Assembly (NCBI RefSeq): GCF_003957745.1 | Contig: NZ_CP020373.1 | Coordinates: 3,209,501-3,273,500 of the forward strand | Direction: 5' to 3' | DNA length: 64,000 bases | From: Shewanella khirikhana | Lineage (GTDB): Bacteria > Pseudomonadota > Gammaproteobacteria > Enterobacterales > Shewanellaceae | Shown here: piece after piece, positions 33,823 through 42,069 of the stretch | Layout of the letters: each line of letters opens with the position of its first letter | How positions within the stretch are numbered: the first letter of the stretch is position 1 | Made by a program: the position numbers and the translations under genes | The notes under the pieces: generated by a model | What the model saw: the letters and a program-made list of their open reading frames with translations, nothing else | Told to the model about the DNA's origin: nothing | Databases searched by the model: none

Positions 33823-35271
33823 ATGCCAACCAGCGCACCAGACATCTCTTTGCAAGCCAGCTCTTTGCAAGCCAGCCCTTTACCAGACAGCGCTTTGCCA
33901 GACAGCCAATTGCCATCAAGCACAGCAGAAACAAGCCTGGCACCTGTCACCCGCATCAAACTTGCCGAGGGGCTGACCGAGTTTCCGGCCGAGCTGTATC
34001 AGCATGCCGACACGCTTGAGCATCTTGACTTATCGGACAATAAGCTCTCAAGCCTGCCCGCTGACTTTGGCCGCTTTGTTGCGCTCAAGAGGCTGTTTTT
34101 AACCAATAACCAGTTCGAGCATATCCCTGAAGTTCTGGCAAGCTGCCAAAGCCTCACCATGGTGAGTTTCAGAGGCAATCAGCTGACCAGGTTTGCCGAA
34201 GGAAGCCTGCCCGAAGGGCTTGAGTGGCTGATTTTAACCGACAATAAGCTTTCGCAGCTGCCAGAGGATTTTGGCCGCTACCGCAGGCTTAAAAAGCTCG
34301 CGCTGTCCGGCAATCAACTGTCAGCGCTGCCAGATTCGATGGCGCATTGCCGCGAGCTTGGGCTGGCGCGACTGTCGCTGAACCGTTTTGAAGCCTTCCC
34401 CGACTGGCTGTTTGAGCTGCCAAAACTTGCCTGGCTCGCCCTTGGCGCCAACCCGACCACGCCGGTGAGCAATCACAGCAGCATACCCACAGAAGACATA
34501 GCCAACTACCTGCTGGACGCCGAGCTTGGCACAGGTGCCTCAGGCACCATTTACCTTGCCCATCACAAAGACGGCACCCAGCCTGTGGCGCTGAAAAAGT
34601 TTAAAGGCTGGCTGACCAGCGATGGCTGCCCCAAGGATGAGCTCAATAACGCCCTCAACGCAGGGCTGCACCCAAACCTGATTCCGATTGTGGCCAATAT
34701 CAGTGGCCTTGAGCTGCCCGCCATGGTGATGCAGCTTATCCCCAACACTTTCCAGTCGCTGGGTATGCCGCCGTCTTTTGCCACTATTACCCGCGATACC
34801 TATAAGCCAGAGCTGACATTAAGCCGCGCGCAAATCATCACCCTCGCCCGCCAGGTAAGCTCAGCCATGGCGCACCTGCACGGCGAGCACATCTGCCACG
34901 GCGACCTCTATTCCCACAATATGCTGGTGAATGAGGCATCCATGCTGTACCTCGGTGATTTTGGCGCGGCGACGGCGCTCGAATCCTTACCCGCCCATCA
35001 GGCCGATGGCTTTAAAAAGCTTGAAGTGCGCGCCTTCGGCTACTGGCTGGATGAGATGCTAGGCCGCATAAGCCCAGAGACTGACAGCGACAGTCCTGCG
35101 GCTGACAGCAATAGCCCCAAGGCCAAAAGCGACAGCCCTGCGGCCAATAGCGACAGCCAAGGGCCAAAAAGCAACGACGCCCTGATTGCCCTGCGCGAGC
35201 TGTGCCTCATGCCATCCGTCGGCCAGCGGCCTGATTTTAGCCACATCAGCGAGCAGCTACATTTAAGCTAA
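33823..35271 (+). CDS. Leucine-rich-repeat protein kinase
   Basis: A 482-residue cytoplasmic protein from ATG 33823; a GTG at 33724 would add 33 residues. Residues about 10-35 are a 15-bp minisatellite (SLQAS, PLPDS). About 40-220 holds seven or so LRRs (LEHLDLSDNKLSSLPADFG; LKKLALSGNQLSALPDSM). From about 235 there is a Hanks-type kinase: LGTGASGTIYLA, the Lys in VALKKFKG, HGDLYSHNML (catalytic HxD with Asn) and LGDFGAA, all intact. The kinase lobe is small, and a second minisatellite (21 bp, DSDSPAA) interrupts its end at about 424-451. A eukaryote-like LRR-kinase fusion; targets unknown. Confidence 0.85.
   Translation: MPTSAPDISLQASSLQASPLPDSALPDSQLPSSTAETSLAPVTRIKLAEGLTEFPAELYQHADTLEHLDLSDNKLSSLPADFGRFVALKRLFLTNNQFEHIPEVLASCQSLTMVSFRGNQLTRFAEGSLPEGLEWLILTDNKLSQLPEDFGRYRRLKKLALSGNQLSALPDSMAHCRELGLARLSLNRFEAFPDWLFELPKLAWLALGANPTTPVSNHSSIPTEDIANYLLDAELGTGASGTIYLAHHKDGTQPVALKKFKGWLTSDGCPKDELNNALNAGLHPNLIPIVANISGLELPAMVMQLIPNTFQSLGMPPSFATITRDTYKPELTLSRAQIITLARQVSSAMAHLHGEHICHGDLYSHNMLVNEASMLYLGDFGAATALESLPAHQADGFKKLEVRAFGYWLDEMLGRISPETDSDSPAADSNSPKAKSDSPAANSDSQGPKSNDALIALRELCLMPSVGQRPDFSHISEQLHLS
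33847..33921 (+). repeat. 15-bp minisatellite in the LRR-kinase N-terminus
   Basis: Five 15-base units (TCTTTGCAAGCCAGC type) encode SLQAS, SLQAS, PLPDS, ALPDS and QLPSS. Confidence 0.85.
35093..35176 (+). repeat. 21-bp minisatellite in the LRR-kinase C-terminal part
   Basis: Four 21-base units encode DSDSPAA, DSNSPKA, KSDSPAA and NSDSQGP, then KSND. They sit between the kinase lobe and the last helix of the protein. Confidence 0.85.
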
Positions 35272-35284
35272 ATCCGGGCACACT

Positions 35285-36202
35285 TCAGCTTAGCCTGCGA
35301 ATTTGTGCCGAAATGCTTGTGATACAGCGTCTGGCAGACTCGCTGATGGCCGACAACTGAAAGAAGCCATGAATAACGCCGGGATAACGTTCGCAGCTGG
35401 CATCCACGCCATGGGAAATCAGGGTCAGGTAGAGCTGCTCACCTTCATCCCGTAACGGGTCAAATTCAGCCGTGATAATAGAAGTGGCGGGCAGCCCGCA
35501 GAAATCGGCGCCCAGCAAGTTAAGCTCCGCCGCCGACGCCAATTGCTGCTCACTGCCTGCATACAGCCTGAAGCCAGACAACAGCATGTTGGCGGTGATG
35601 ATATAGTCGGTGCCATTTTCCCTATAACTGGCCGATCTGCCGAAGGGATCGAGCATAGGGTAGATAAGCACCAGCTGTGAGGGCATCCACGCCTGTTGCT
35701 TTAGTCTAAGGGCCGTGGCAAGCGCCAGCTGCGCCCCGGCGCTGTCACCCACAAACACCATTTTCCGGGTATTGCCACCGTACTTATGGGCATGGTTTTT
35801 AATGCCAAGCACCGCCTGAAACACATCATCATGGGCGGCCGGATACTCAAACTCCGGAGCCAAACGGTACTGAATGCATATCACTATGGTATTGGATTGC
35901 TGAGCAATTTGTCGTAACTGGGCTTCGTGGGTCGCAAAGCCGCCGCTGATAAAGCAGCCGCCATGGAAGTACACTGTCACGGCCAAACCAGGCTCGGCAG
36001 AGGGTTTATACACCTTCACCACAACGCCATTAATCTCGTCGACAAACTCGCTGGCCATAACGGGGCTTTCACCCGCCAGTACTGTGCTGGACAGGTAGCC
36101 AGCTCTTCGCTCAGCAATCGTTTGCATGGAAGCACATGGGCAGCCATTTGCCTGAAATTCCGCAACCAGCTCTTTGATGCCAGCCTCTAAACCAATACTC
36201 AT
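35285..36202 (-). CDS. Alpha/beta-hydrolase, hormone-sensitive-lipase type esterase
   Basis: A 305-residue cytoplasmic esterase. It has the HSL-family oxyanion motif HGG (YFHGGCFISGG), nucleophile elbow GDSAGAQ, acid in EFDPLRDEGE and His in GVIHGFFQL, so the triad is complete. Length is normal. The start ATG 36202 follows AGGGGG with about six bases. It converges with the LRR-kinase gene (13 bases between stops). A long palindromic operator-like site sits 48-68 bases upstream. Substrate unknown. Confidence 0.9.
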   Translation of the reverse strand: MSIGLEAGIKELVAEFQANGCPCASMQTIAERRAGYLSSTVLAGESPVMASEFVDEINGVVVKVYKPSAEPGLAVTVYFHGGCFISGGFATHEAQLRQIAQQSNTIVICIQYRLAPEFEYPAAHDDVFQAVLGIKNHAHKYGGNTRKMVFVGDSAGAQLALATALRLKQQAWMPSQLVLIYPMLDPFGRSASYRENGTDYIITANMLLSGFRLYAGSEQQLASAAELNLLGADFCGLPATSIITAEFDPLRDEGEQLYLTLISHGVDASCERYPGVIHGFFQLSAISESARRCITSISAQIRRLS

Positions 36203-36249
36203 CTCTACCCCCTCAGTCTTTCATGGGCAACATGATATACCAACCCAAA

Positions 36250-36270
36250 TACATGTATATACATACAGTA
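36250..36270 (-). promoter_or_regulatory. Palindromic operator upstream of the esterase, LexA-like
   Basis: The segment contains the perfect 12-base palindrome ATGTATATACAT (36253-36264). On the minus strand it reads TACTGTATGTATATACATGTA, with one exact LexA half-site (TACTG) and a poor second half. An operator is plausible; LexA is only one candidate. The rest of 36203-36523 shows no gene and no clear promoter. Confidence 0.3.
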
Positions 36271-36523
36271 TTTATTTGTGATTCAAAGGGGATTGTTTGA
36301 GCTGATTTCATGCCTGAACGCCTGCCGCTCTCAATACCAGAAGGCCTGCCACCAACAAGCAGTTCGAGTAATGGGATGCGGCGCAGCAATTTCGTCTGAT
36401 ATCAACCAATTCTGTGATTCAGTAGGCTGTCCCTTAACGGGCAAATGCCTTAGGGTAAGGACAACGCATTATGGCGCGAGCGCCACCCTTGGCGACCGCC
36501 CCCCAACAACAGGAACTGTTCAC

Positions 36524-36841
36524 ATGTCTGAAAAAGAGTCTGCGACCGCAACCGATAGTCAAAATGCCTTTTACGATCGCGCCACCGCCATGATTAAGCT
36601 TGCCAACCAGCAAAACCAGGACCCGACGATTAAAACCGGCGAGATCAGCGCCTCTTTCATGTGGGCCGTCGCCCGCTACAACGCCTGGTTTGGCTCCACC
36701 AGTTTTGAAACCAAAGAGCAGATGCAGGCCAAGAAGCAGGAAATGCTGGATTACTACATGGAGCGCTATAAAGAGATGCTCGATGCAAATCTTGATGATT
36801 ATATTGAGAATTTTGACCACTACCGTTCCACCCAGAAGTAG
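36524..36841 (+). CDS. DUF3144 family protein
   Basis: A 105-residue soluble, mostly helical, acidic protein: FYDRATAMIKLANQQ, ISASFMWAVARYNAWF and YMERYKEMLDANLDDYIENFD. This is the DUF3144 pattern, with no known function. The start ATG 36524 has AGGA eleven bases upstream. The frame is open to 36278, but that extension has a different composition and no ribosome binding site. It is the last ordinary gene before the accessory island. Confidence 0.85.
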   Translation: MSEKESATATDSQNAFYDRATAMIKLANQQNQDPTIKTGEISASFMWAVARYNAWFGSTSFETKEQMQAKKQEMLDYYMERYKEMLDANLDDYIENFDHYRSTQK

Positions 36842-36906
36842 GGAGGCTGATGCCCCAGCCTGCTCTGGCTGTTAACTCTATGTCGCTTTGCAAGCGACGG
36901 TAGGTC

Positions 36907-37110
36907 GTGGGTCTCCGACCCACACCCGGCCAAAAGGGGAACTACAGCGATCCCCTCTTGGATCTCCCGCGCCGCCCCTTACGAAGCCGAGAGCCCTTCA
37001 GGTTTATGGAATTGGTCTTGCTACTGCTTCGGACTCACATCCATGTTCGACCGAACCAGCCTCGACAGCCCTGTCTCGGCTACGCGCCCAATTCCAACAC
37101 CTTCAACGGC
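36907..37110. repeat. Left inverted copy of the intergenic repeat flanking the rlo island
   Basis: Opens with the hairpin GTGGGTC-TCC-GACCCAC (36907-36923), then CACACCCGGC, AAAAGGGGAACTACAGCGAT, TTCAGGTTTATGGAATTGG, TTGCTACTG and CTCGGCTACGCGCCCAATTC. The same blocks occur in reverse orientation at 39664-39918. The copy lacks the leading motif found in the right-hand units. From 37111 to 37300 the sequence becomes AT-rich and leads to the ATPase start; nothing else is seen there. Confidence 0.8.
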
Positions 37111-37300
37111 TTCGAAGGGGGATATAGAAGTGAAACCTTTGGGCACTATGTTTGATGTAAGACTTGAGAGTGTCCTCACCCCCACCCACAAACACACAGA
37201 AAGTGACACAAATACGTCATTTTTTGCCAAAAAATTGGACATTGCGCATTTTTGAATGTAAATAAGGAATCTAAACGGCATGTCAAAACAGGATTGTTAG

Positions 37301-38560
37301 ATGCTAGTAAAATTTACTACCTCGAATTTTGGATCGATCAAGGGTCGGCAAACGCTAGATATGAGAGCTGAGGCCTACTCTGAGATGAAAGACTCCAATC
37401 TCTTTACTTGGACAAGTTCATTCGACTCCCAGAAACTCCTCAACACAACTGCAATCTATGGGGCAAATGCAAGCGGTAAATCAAATTTAATTACCGCATT
37501 GTCCACTATGAAAACTATCATTAAAGACTCTGCTAAATGGCAAGTTGAGGAGCAATTACCATACGATCCGTATCGATTATCAAAAGAATATAGAAACGCC
37601 GAAACTGAATTTGAAATTGAGTTTATCGCTGACAACACAAGATATCTTTATGGATTTTCTTACAATAAAGACCAAATTGTTGGCGAGTGGTTATTTGCGT
37701 ATCCTAAGAAAAAGGCACAGAAATGGTTTCTACGAGTCTTAGACGGTAAAGAGTATCATTGGGATCTTGGACGTAATTTGGTCGGGGAAAAGCAGACTTG
37801 GATCAATTCCACAAAGAAAAACTCACTATTTCTTTCCACAGCTGTTCAACTTAATAGCGAGCAATTGAGACCAGTTTTTGAATGGTTTACATCTGAATTA
37901 GCTATCGCAGGAATTCATGGATGGAGTAGTGGATTCTCGACGGTACAATGTGATGATAAAGAACATAAGGAAAGTATTATCAAACTCCTAAGAGATGTTG
38001 ATATTGTTATTGATGATATCGTAATCGAAAAAAGTGAATTTGATGAGAGCATTATCCCAGACGAAGTTCCTGAGGAAGTTAAGAAAAGTATCATCGCCAA
38101 GATGAAAGGTGAAACTATTGTAGAAGCCAAGTTTTTGCGTGTTGATGATGATGGTGAAAGTATCGAATTTGAATTAGATGATGAGTCAGATGGAACTAAG
38201 AGATTTTTTTCATTCTCCGGGCCATGGCTGGATGCCTTAAATACAGGGAAAGTTCTATTCGTTGATGAATTAAACTCAAATCTTCACCCGCTATTGGTCA
38301 AGCATATGGTGAAGTTATTTCACTGCAAAAAAAGCAATAAAAACAATGCACAACTTATCTTTACCACGCATGAGACATCCATTTTAAAACAAGATGTCTT
38401 TAGACGAGATCAAATTTGGTTCATGCAAAAAAATGGCAACGAAAGTGAGCTATATTCGCTGAGTAACTTCAAACCAAGGAAAGGCTTTGAAAATTTAGAA
38501 GAAAGATATTTGTCTGGCTCTTACGGTGCACTACCATTCATTTTTTGGGAAGATTGCTAA
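37301..38560 (+). CDS. AAA ATPase of an RloAB/AbiL-like defence pair
   Basis: A 419-residue SMC/OLD-type ATPase (AAA_15/AAA_21 class). It starts MLVKFTTSNFGSIKGRQTL, with Walker A in IYGANASGKSNLI and, near the C-terminus, FVDELNSNLHPLLVKHMV (Walker B and D-loop) and the switch His in FTTHETSIL. It is AT-rich and codon-biased unlike its neighbours, so probably acquired. AGGA lies seven bases before ATG 37301. Its stop overlaps the rloB start by one base (TAATG). Pairs of this ATPase with RloB occur in RloAB and AbiL-type abortive phage-defence loci. Role inferred from family and context. Confidence 0.85.
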   Translation: MLVKFTTSNFGSIKGRQTLDMRAEAYSEMKDSNLFTWTSSFDSQKLLNTTAIYGANASGKSNLITALSTMKTIIKDSAKWQVEEQLPYDPYRLSKEYRNAETEFEIEFIADNTRYLYGFSYNKDQIVGEWLFAYPKKKAQKWFLRVLDGKEYHWDLGRNLVGEKQTWINSTKKNSLFLSTAVQLNSEQLRPVFEWFTSELAIAGIHGWSSGFSTVQCDDKEHKESIIKLLRDVDIVIDDIVIEKSEFDESIIPDEVPEEVKKSIIAKMKGETIVEAKFLRVDDDGESIEFELDDESDGTKRFFSFSGPWLDALNTGKVLFVDELNSNLHPLLVKHMVKLFHCKKSNKNNAQLIFTTHETSILKQDVFRRDQIWFMQKNGNESELYSLSNFKPRKGFENLEERYLSGSYGALPFIFWEDC

Positions 38561-39279
38561 TGGGCTCAGATGATCGTTTTCGTAAGTTAAAAGAAAAACA
38601 AAAGACTCAGACAAAAAGAGCATCAGCCAAAAAAGAACCATATGAAAAGTTCCTAATTGTCTGCGAAGATACTGTATCTGGATACCATTACTTGAAGGAT
38701 GTAATTAAACATTTCAAGTTATCGACCGCTAATGTGTCAATAGTAGGATTAGGACAGTCTCCAATCAGTATAGTTGAACATGCAAATAGTCGATTCACTG
38801 ACGAAAAGAGGTCATACAGACCAGACTTTGACAAGGTATTTTGTGTCTTTGATAGAGATACTCACAGCACATTCTTTGAAGCTAAGCAAAAAATTGAAGC
38901 CATCAATAAAAAACTAAAGAAACCGATATTCGATGCGATACCCAGTGACCCTTGCTTTGAAATATGGCTAATAATTCACTTCAGATATACGTCCAAGTTA
39001 TATGAAAAATCTGGTAAAAAATCAGCAGCCAATATTGTTGTTGATGATTTGAGGATGCTACTACCACAGTACCAAAAAGGTTATACAAAAGCTTTTCATG
39101 ATACATTTCAACTCATGACGAAAGCGATAGAAAACTCTAAGAAACTAAAAGATTACTGCAAAAAAAACGGAACTGAATCTCCAAGGACTGATATTGATAA
39201 AATGATAGAATATATAATTGAACAGCATGAATCCAAAAAAAAACCAAAAACAAAGAGTGAGGACAGGCATAACACTTAG
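38560..39279 (+). CDS. rloB: RloB-family protein, TOPRIM-like effector candidate
   Basis: A 239-residue basic protein of the RloB family: KFLIVCEDTVSGYHYLKDV, VFCVFDRDTHSTFFEAKQ and DAIPSDPCFEIWLIIHFRYT. The Glu and DRD acidic motifs fit a TOPRIM-like metal site. ATG 38560 overlaps the ATPase stop, with GGGAAG nine bases upstream. AT-rich like its partner. The last ten codons and the TAG stop (39250-39279) are part of a repeat also present at 39604 and 42308, so the natural C-terminus has probably been replaced. In paired systems the ATPase senses phage and this subunit acts (inference). Confidence 0.85.
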   Translation: MGSDDRFRKLKEKQKTQTKRASAKKEPYEKFLIVCEDTVSGYHYLKDVIKHFKLSTANVSIVGLGQSPISIVEHANSRFTDEKRSYRPDFDKVFCVFDRDTHSTFFEAKQKIEAINKKLKKPIFDAIPSDPCFEIWLIIHFRYTSKLYEKSGKKSAANIVVDDLRMLLPQYQKGYTKAFHDTFQLMTKAIENSKKLKDYCKKNGTESPRTDIDKMIEYIIEQHESKKKPKTKSEDRHNT

Positions 39280-39603
39280 CTCGCAGATTGCACCTGAATT
39301 TGTCCCCGTAGTGTCAGGACAGCCACAACACTTTTGCTGAAGGATACACCATCCCCCATCGAAGCCGCTTTGGCTGTTGGGCTGTTCGAAACGGCTGAGC
39401 CGAGGCATGGATGCCGAGGCAGTGAGCATCGAGCTGGGAGCGAGTCGGTCACGGTGGCCGTTTTCAGCCCATAAGGCCAAAGTGCTCGGCTTCGTCGGGG
39501 GGCGCTGGGGGATTGGACAAGGGGGCAAGTCGATACTGCCCCCTTTCCCCGGGTGTGGGTTGGAAACCCACGACTTTCGCCAAGCAGCGCTTGGCATCTA
39601 TCT
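39251..39603 (+). repeat. Intergenic repeat unit 1 (right of rloB)
   Basis: A unit of about 350 bases. It starts with CAAAGAGTG-A-GGACAGGCATAAC, then ACTTAGCTCGCAGATTGC and CCTGA, and ends near a GTGGGTT-GGA-AACCCAC hairpin (about 39556-39572). A short open frame at 39377-39631 crosses it; it ends in the same DRHNT residues as RloB because both read through the start of a repeat unit. I do not regard it as a gene. Confidence 0.75.
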
Positions 39604-39918
39604 CAAAGAGTGGGACAGGCATAACACTTAGCTCGCAGATTGCGCCTGAGCTTGTCCACGTTTGGTGCCGCTGAAGGTGTTGGGATTGGGCGCGTAGCCG
39701 AGATAGGGCAAGTATCGCGAAGCGATTAGTTTACCAGCGCGAGGCACGGAACGCCGGGCCGGAGTGAATATATAGGGATATAAACTCGGGGATCCGAACC
39801 AGTAGCAAGCCCAATTCCATAAACCTGAAGGGCCTTCGGCACCGTTGGGGTGGCGGGACTTGTTTTATAAAAGAGTAAAAGGGGATCGCTGTAGATCCCC
39901 TTTTAGCCGGGTGTGGGT
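39604..39918 (+). repeat. Intergenic repeat unit 2, inverted partner of the left repeat
   Basis: Begins with the same CAAAGAGTG-GGACAGGCATAAC motif. It then carries, in reverse orientation, the blocks of the left copy (36907-37110), ending GCCGGGTGTGGGT. It is about 60-100 bases longer than the left copy because of an extra segment at about 39715-39790. With the left copy it encloses the rloAB pair in a long inverted repeat. Confidence 0.8.
39877..39904. terminator. Terminator-like hairpin inside repeat unit 2
   Basis: AAAAGGGGATC (39877-39887) pairs with GATCCCCTTTT (39894-39904), with a six-base loop. It could end the operon at 39945-42069 on the minus strand. The left repeat has a decayed version. 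Confidence 0.55.
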
Positions 39919-39944
39919 ATCCTCACTCTTTTATCTCATTCACA

Positions 39945-40547
39945 CTATCGATAATCCGGTATATTTTTCCCCAGGGTAATATCGCGGCGAACATGCCAAA
40001 CGCCCTGCTCATCACGCTGTGGATGACTGATGCCACAGCCGCCGCGACAAAGCTTTTTGTCTCTTTTTTCTGTCGTTAGCAAAGGGTCATCATCAAAAGT
40101 AATGTCGTCAATATAATAAGTCCCTTTATTAGGCTCTATAACATGCATGTGGATGTGCTGCGGAATATCTCGCCCTACGTAAGCAGCTGGGCGTATAGTC
40201 TCGAGCTGATAACGTCCATTTGCGTCGGTTTGCGCCCAGCCCCTCAGGCCACCGTGCTGAGTCGAGCCTTTGGGGTAAGCGCCTCTGGCATCAGTTTGAT
40301 AGGCGTACACTATGATACCCTGGGCCTGGCTGCCATCAGCGCTGTGTACTGAACCACGAACGACAAGTAAGCTGCCCTGCTCCCCCACAGGCGCTATTCG
40401 CCCGCTGCTTGTCAGCGACGCTGGCATATCTACAAAAACCAACTCACATCCCTGACACGGACCACCAATAACCGGAACAGGCTCCTGTGCAGCGATATTC
40501 CCGCCCCAAAATAACAAAACACCAGCCAGTAACTTAATGTTAGCCAT
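39945..40547 (-). CDS. Exported intradiol-dioxygenase-like protein
   Basis: A 200-residue secreted protein. The signal peptide (MANIKLLAGVLLFWGGNIAAQ) is followed by a protocatechuate/catechol dioxygenase fold. The Tyr2His2 iron-ligand pattern is visible: Tyr in RGAYPKG, GRYQLETIRPAAYV with a second Tyr, and QHIHMHV with both His. The start ATG 40547 has AAGAGG five bases upstream; ATG 40574 overlaps the previous stop (ATGA) and is the alternative. Four Cys in two pairs (CQGC; CRGGC) are unusual for the family. Moderately AT-rich, downstream of a cytochrome b561 gene. Substrate unknown. Confidence 0.8.
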   Translation of the reverse strand: MANIKLLAGVLLFWGGNIAAQEPVPVIGGPCQGCELVFVDMPASLTSSGRIAPVGEQGSLLVVRGSVHSADGSQAQGIIVYAYQTDARGAYPKGSTQHGGLRGWAQTDANGRYQLETIRPAAYVGRDIPQHIHMHVIEPNKGTYYIDDITFDDDPLLTTEKRDKKLCRGGCGISHPQRDEQGVWHVRRDITLGKNIPDYR

Positions 40548-40570
40548 AATAACCTCTTGATTGGAATAAT

Positions 40571-41161
40571 TCATTTCTTGTCAAATGTCATTTTATACAA
40601 AGTCCTGTCCCTTCTGATAAAGTGATGATATAAGGCAGCCAAAATATGACCCACAATTAATATCCACAAAACCCACTCACCCAAAACGTAATGAATATGC
40701 TCTGCAGGGTCTCCCAACTGCTCCAGCGTTATACCAAACAAATTAAAAGCCTCGACATTTTTAAAAACGTCCATATCAAACAGAAAGAAATACTCGATAA
40801 CACCTCTGCCACTCGACAAGTAACTAGCAATCGACAAATATCCGGTAACCGGCATAACCACTATGGATATGTACAAAACAAAATGCATAATACGCGCGGC
40901 TATATTTTCTATTAGGCTGCGAGACTCATTAGTTGGCAAAGGATTTAACAGACGCCAGATTATTCGCAAAGTGACTACAACCAATATGGTGATGCCCACA
41001 GAAAAGTGAATTTGATTAGCCGCCCATTTCTCAGGATCACTTTCTGCAAGCCAGTTTCGATAGTAAATAGATGAGTAGGAGATCAGCAGCAATATCGCTG
41101 TACCCCAATGCAACCACTTGGCGATTGTGCCATAGGACTTGTCGGTATTTTTAATCTGCAT
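40571..41161 (-). CDS. Cytochrome b561 family protein
   Basis: A 196-residue inner-membrane dihaem protein with four helices: IAKWLHWGTAILLLISYSSI, IHFSVGITILVVVTLRIIW, IMHFVLYISIVVMPVTGYL and IHYVLGEWVLWILIVGHIL. The His residues in HWG, QIHFS, MHFV and GHI/YHH fit the paired haem ligands of prokaryotic b561. It passes electrons between quinol and a periplasmic partner, perhaps the exported dioxygenase-like protein that follows it (inference). The start is GTG 41164 or ATG 41161; no strong ribosome binding site helps the choice. Confidence 0.85.
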   Translation of the reverse strand: MQIKNTDKSYGTIAKWLHWGTAILLLISYSSIYYRNWLAESDPEKWAANQIHFSVGITILVVVTLRIIWRLLNPLPTNESRSLIENIAARIMHFVLYISIVVMPVTGYLSIASYLSSGRGVIEYFFLFDMDVFKNVEAFNLFGITLEQLGDPAEHIHYVLGEWVLWILIVGHILAALYHHFIRRDRTLYKMTFDKK

Positions 41162-41247
41162 CACGTTATGGGACTCGAAGTTGGTATAGCCCCAAAATCC
41201 CGCCCAAGCCCTTGTCGGTCAAGGCTCAATGGTTTAAGACGATGAGT

Positions 41248-42069
41248 TTACGGATTAACCTGAGGAGATGACTCAAACCTGACTTTAAATTCGCTGACAT
41301 AGTTTCTGCTTAGTCTGGTTTCAGACCCATCTTTAAGAAAGAGGTCATAGTCACCATTCAGCCTCGATTTATACATAAGCACTTTATCTATATTGACAAT
41401 GCTCGACCTGTGCACTCTGACAAACCGATCATCCAATTTATTCACTATTGACTTCAAGGTATCTGTATACAGGTAATCCTTGTTCTCCGTATATACGGTG
41501 ACATAGGGCGTCGCCGATTTAATCGAAACAATGTCGTCCAGACTAAGCTTGACATTCAACTTGCCGGATTGAATTACGAGGTATTCAGGGGATAAAGATG
41601 GCTCATTGACAACAGACTGTTGTTTCCTCTGTAATTCAAAGTAATTAAATAACCATACAAATAAGCTGTAGGTTAAGATTGCGACAACAAGATCATTCGC
41701 GAGACTGAAACTCAATACCTTAAAGAACCCATAATTCTGCTCGCGAAATATGGATGATAAGATCCATACAGTCAGCGCCATCAAAATCAAATGTATAGCA
41801 GTTGCGACTATGACCTTCAGAGACATTTTCACTAAGGTATTTGCAGGCCTCTTTTGCAGCTCAACCTTTAACGCCAACAGCATGGGAGGAAACAGCATCC
41901 AGAATACTTTGAACAGCAAGGACTCCAAAATAAAGAAGGAAGAGCCATTGCGGGTTGCATGCAAGTAATCCTGGAAAATCGCCAGAGCGACGATCAGAGC
42001 ACAGACGATTACAGATAACCGCCACAGCCGATGTTCTAACAGAGATCTAAAATGCTGCCCAATACTCAT
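41248..42069 (-). CDS. Membrane-anchored LytTR transcription regulator
   Basis: A 273-residue protein. Four hydrophobic segments (about 18-36, 48-66, 80-102 and 115-140) precede a LytTR DNA-binding domain (about 165-265: LVIQSGKLNVKLSLDDIV, YVTVYTENKDYLYTDTLK, VRVHRSSIVNIDKV, ETRLSRNYVSEFK). There is no receiver domain, so it senses a signal in or at the membrane. It is the first gene of a minus-strand group with cytochrome b561 and the dioxygenase-like protein and probably regulates them. AT-rich compared with the core genes. The start ATG 42069 lacks a strong ribosome binding site. Confidence 0.85.
   Translation of the reverse strand: MSIGQHFRSLLEHRLWRLSVIVCALIVALAIFQDYLHATRNGSSFFILESLLFKVFWMLFPPMLLALKVELQKRPANTLVKMSLKVIVATAIHLILMALTVWILSSIFREQNYGFFKVLSFSLANDLVVAILTYSLFVWLFNYFELQRKQQSVVNEPSLSPEYLVIQSGKLNVKLSLDDIVSIKSATPYVTVYTENKDYLYTDTLKSIVNKLDDRFVRVHRSSIVNIDKVLMYKSRLNGDYDLFLKDGSETRLSRNYVSEFKVRFESSPQVNP

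Noticed and set aside
39251..39300. Repeat leading motif as an integron attC site
   Set aside because: The sequence has short inverted symmetry and lies between cargo genes, but it lacks the GTTRRRY and RYYYAAC core boxes and no integrase is in the window.
39377..39631. 84-codon frame inside repeat unit 1
   Set aside because: It spans the border of two repeat units and ends in repeat-encoded DRHNT. There is no ribosome binding site and no recognisable domain.
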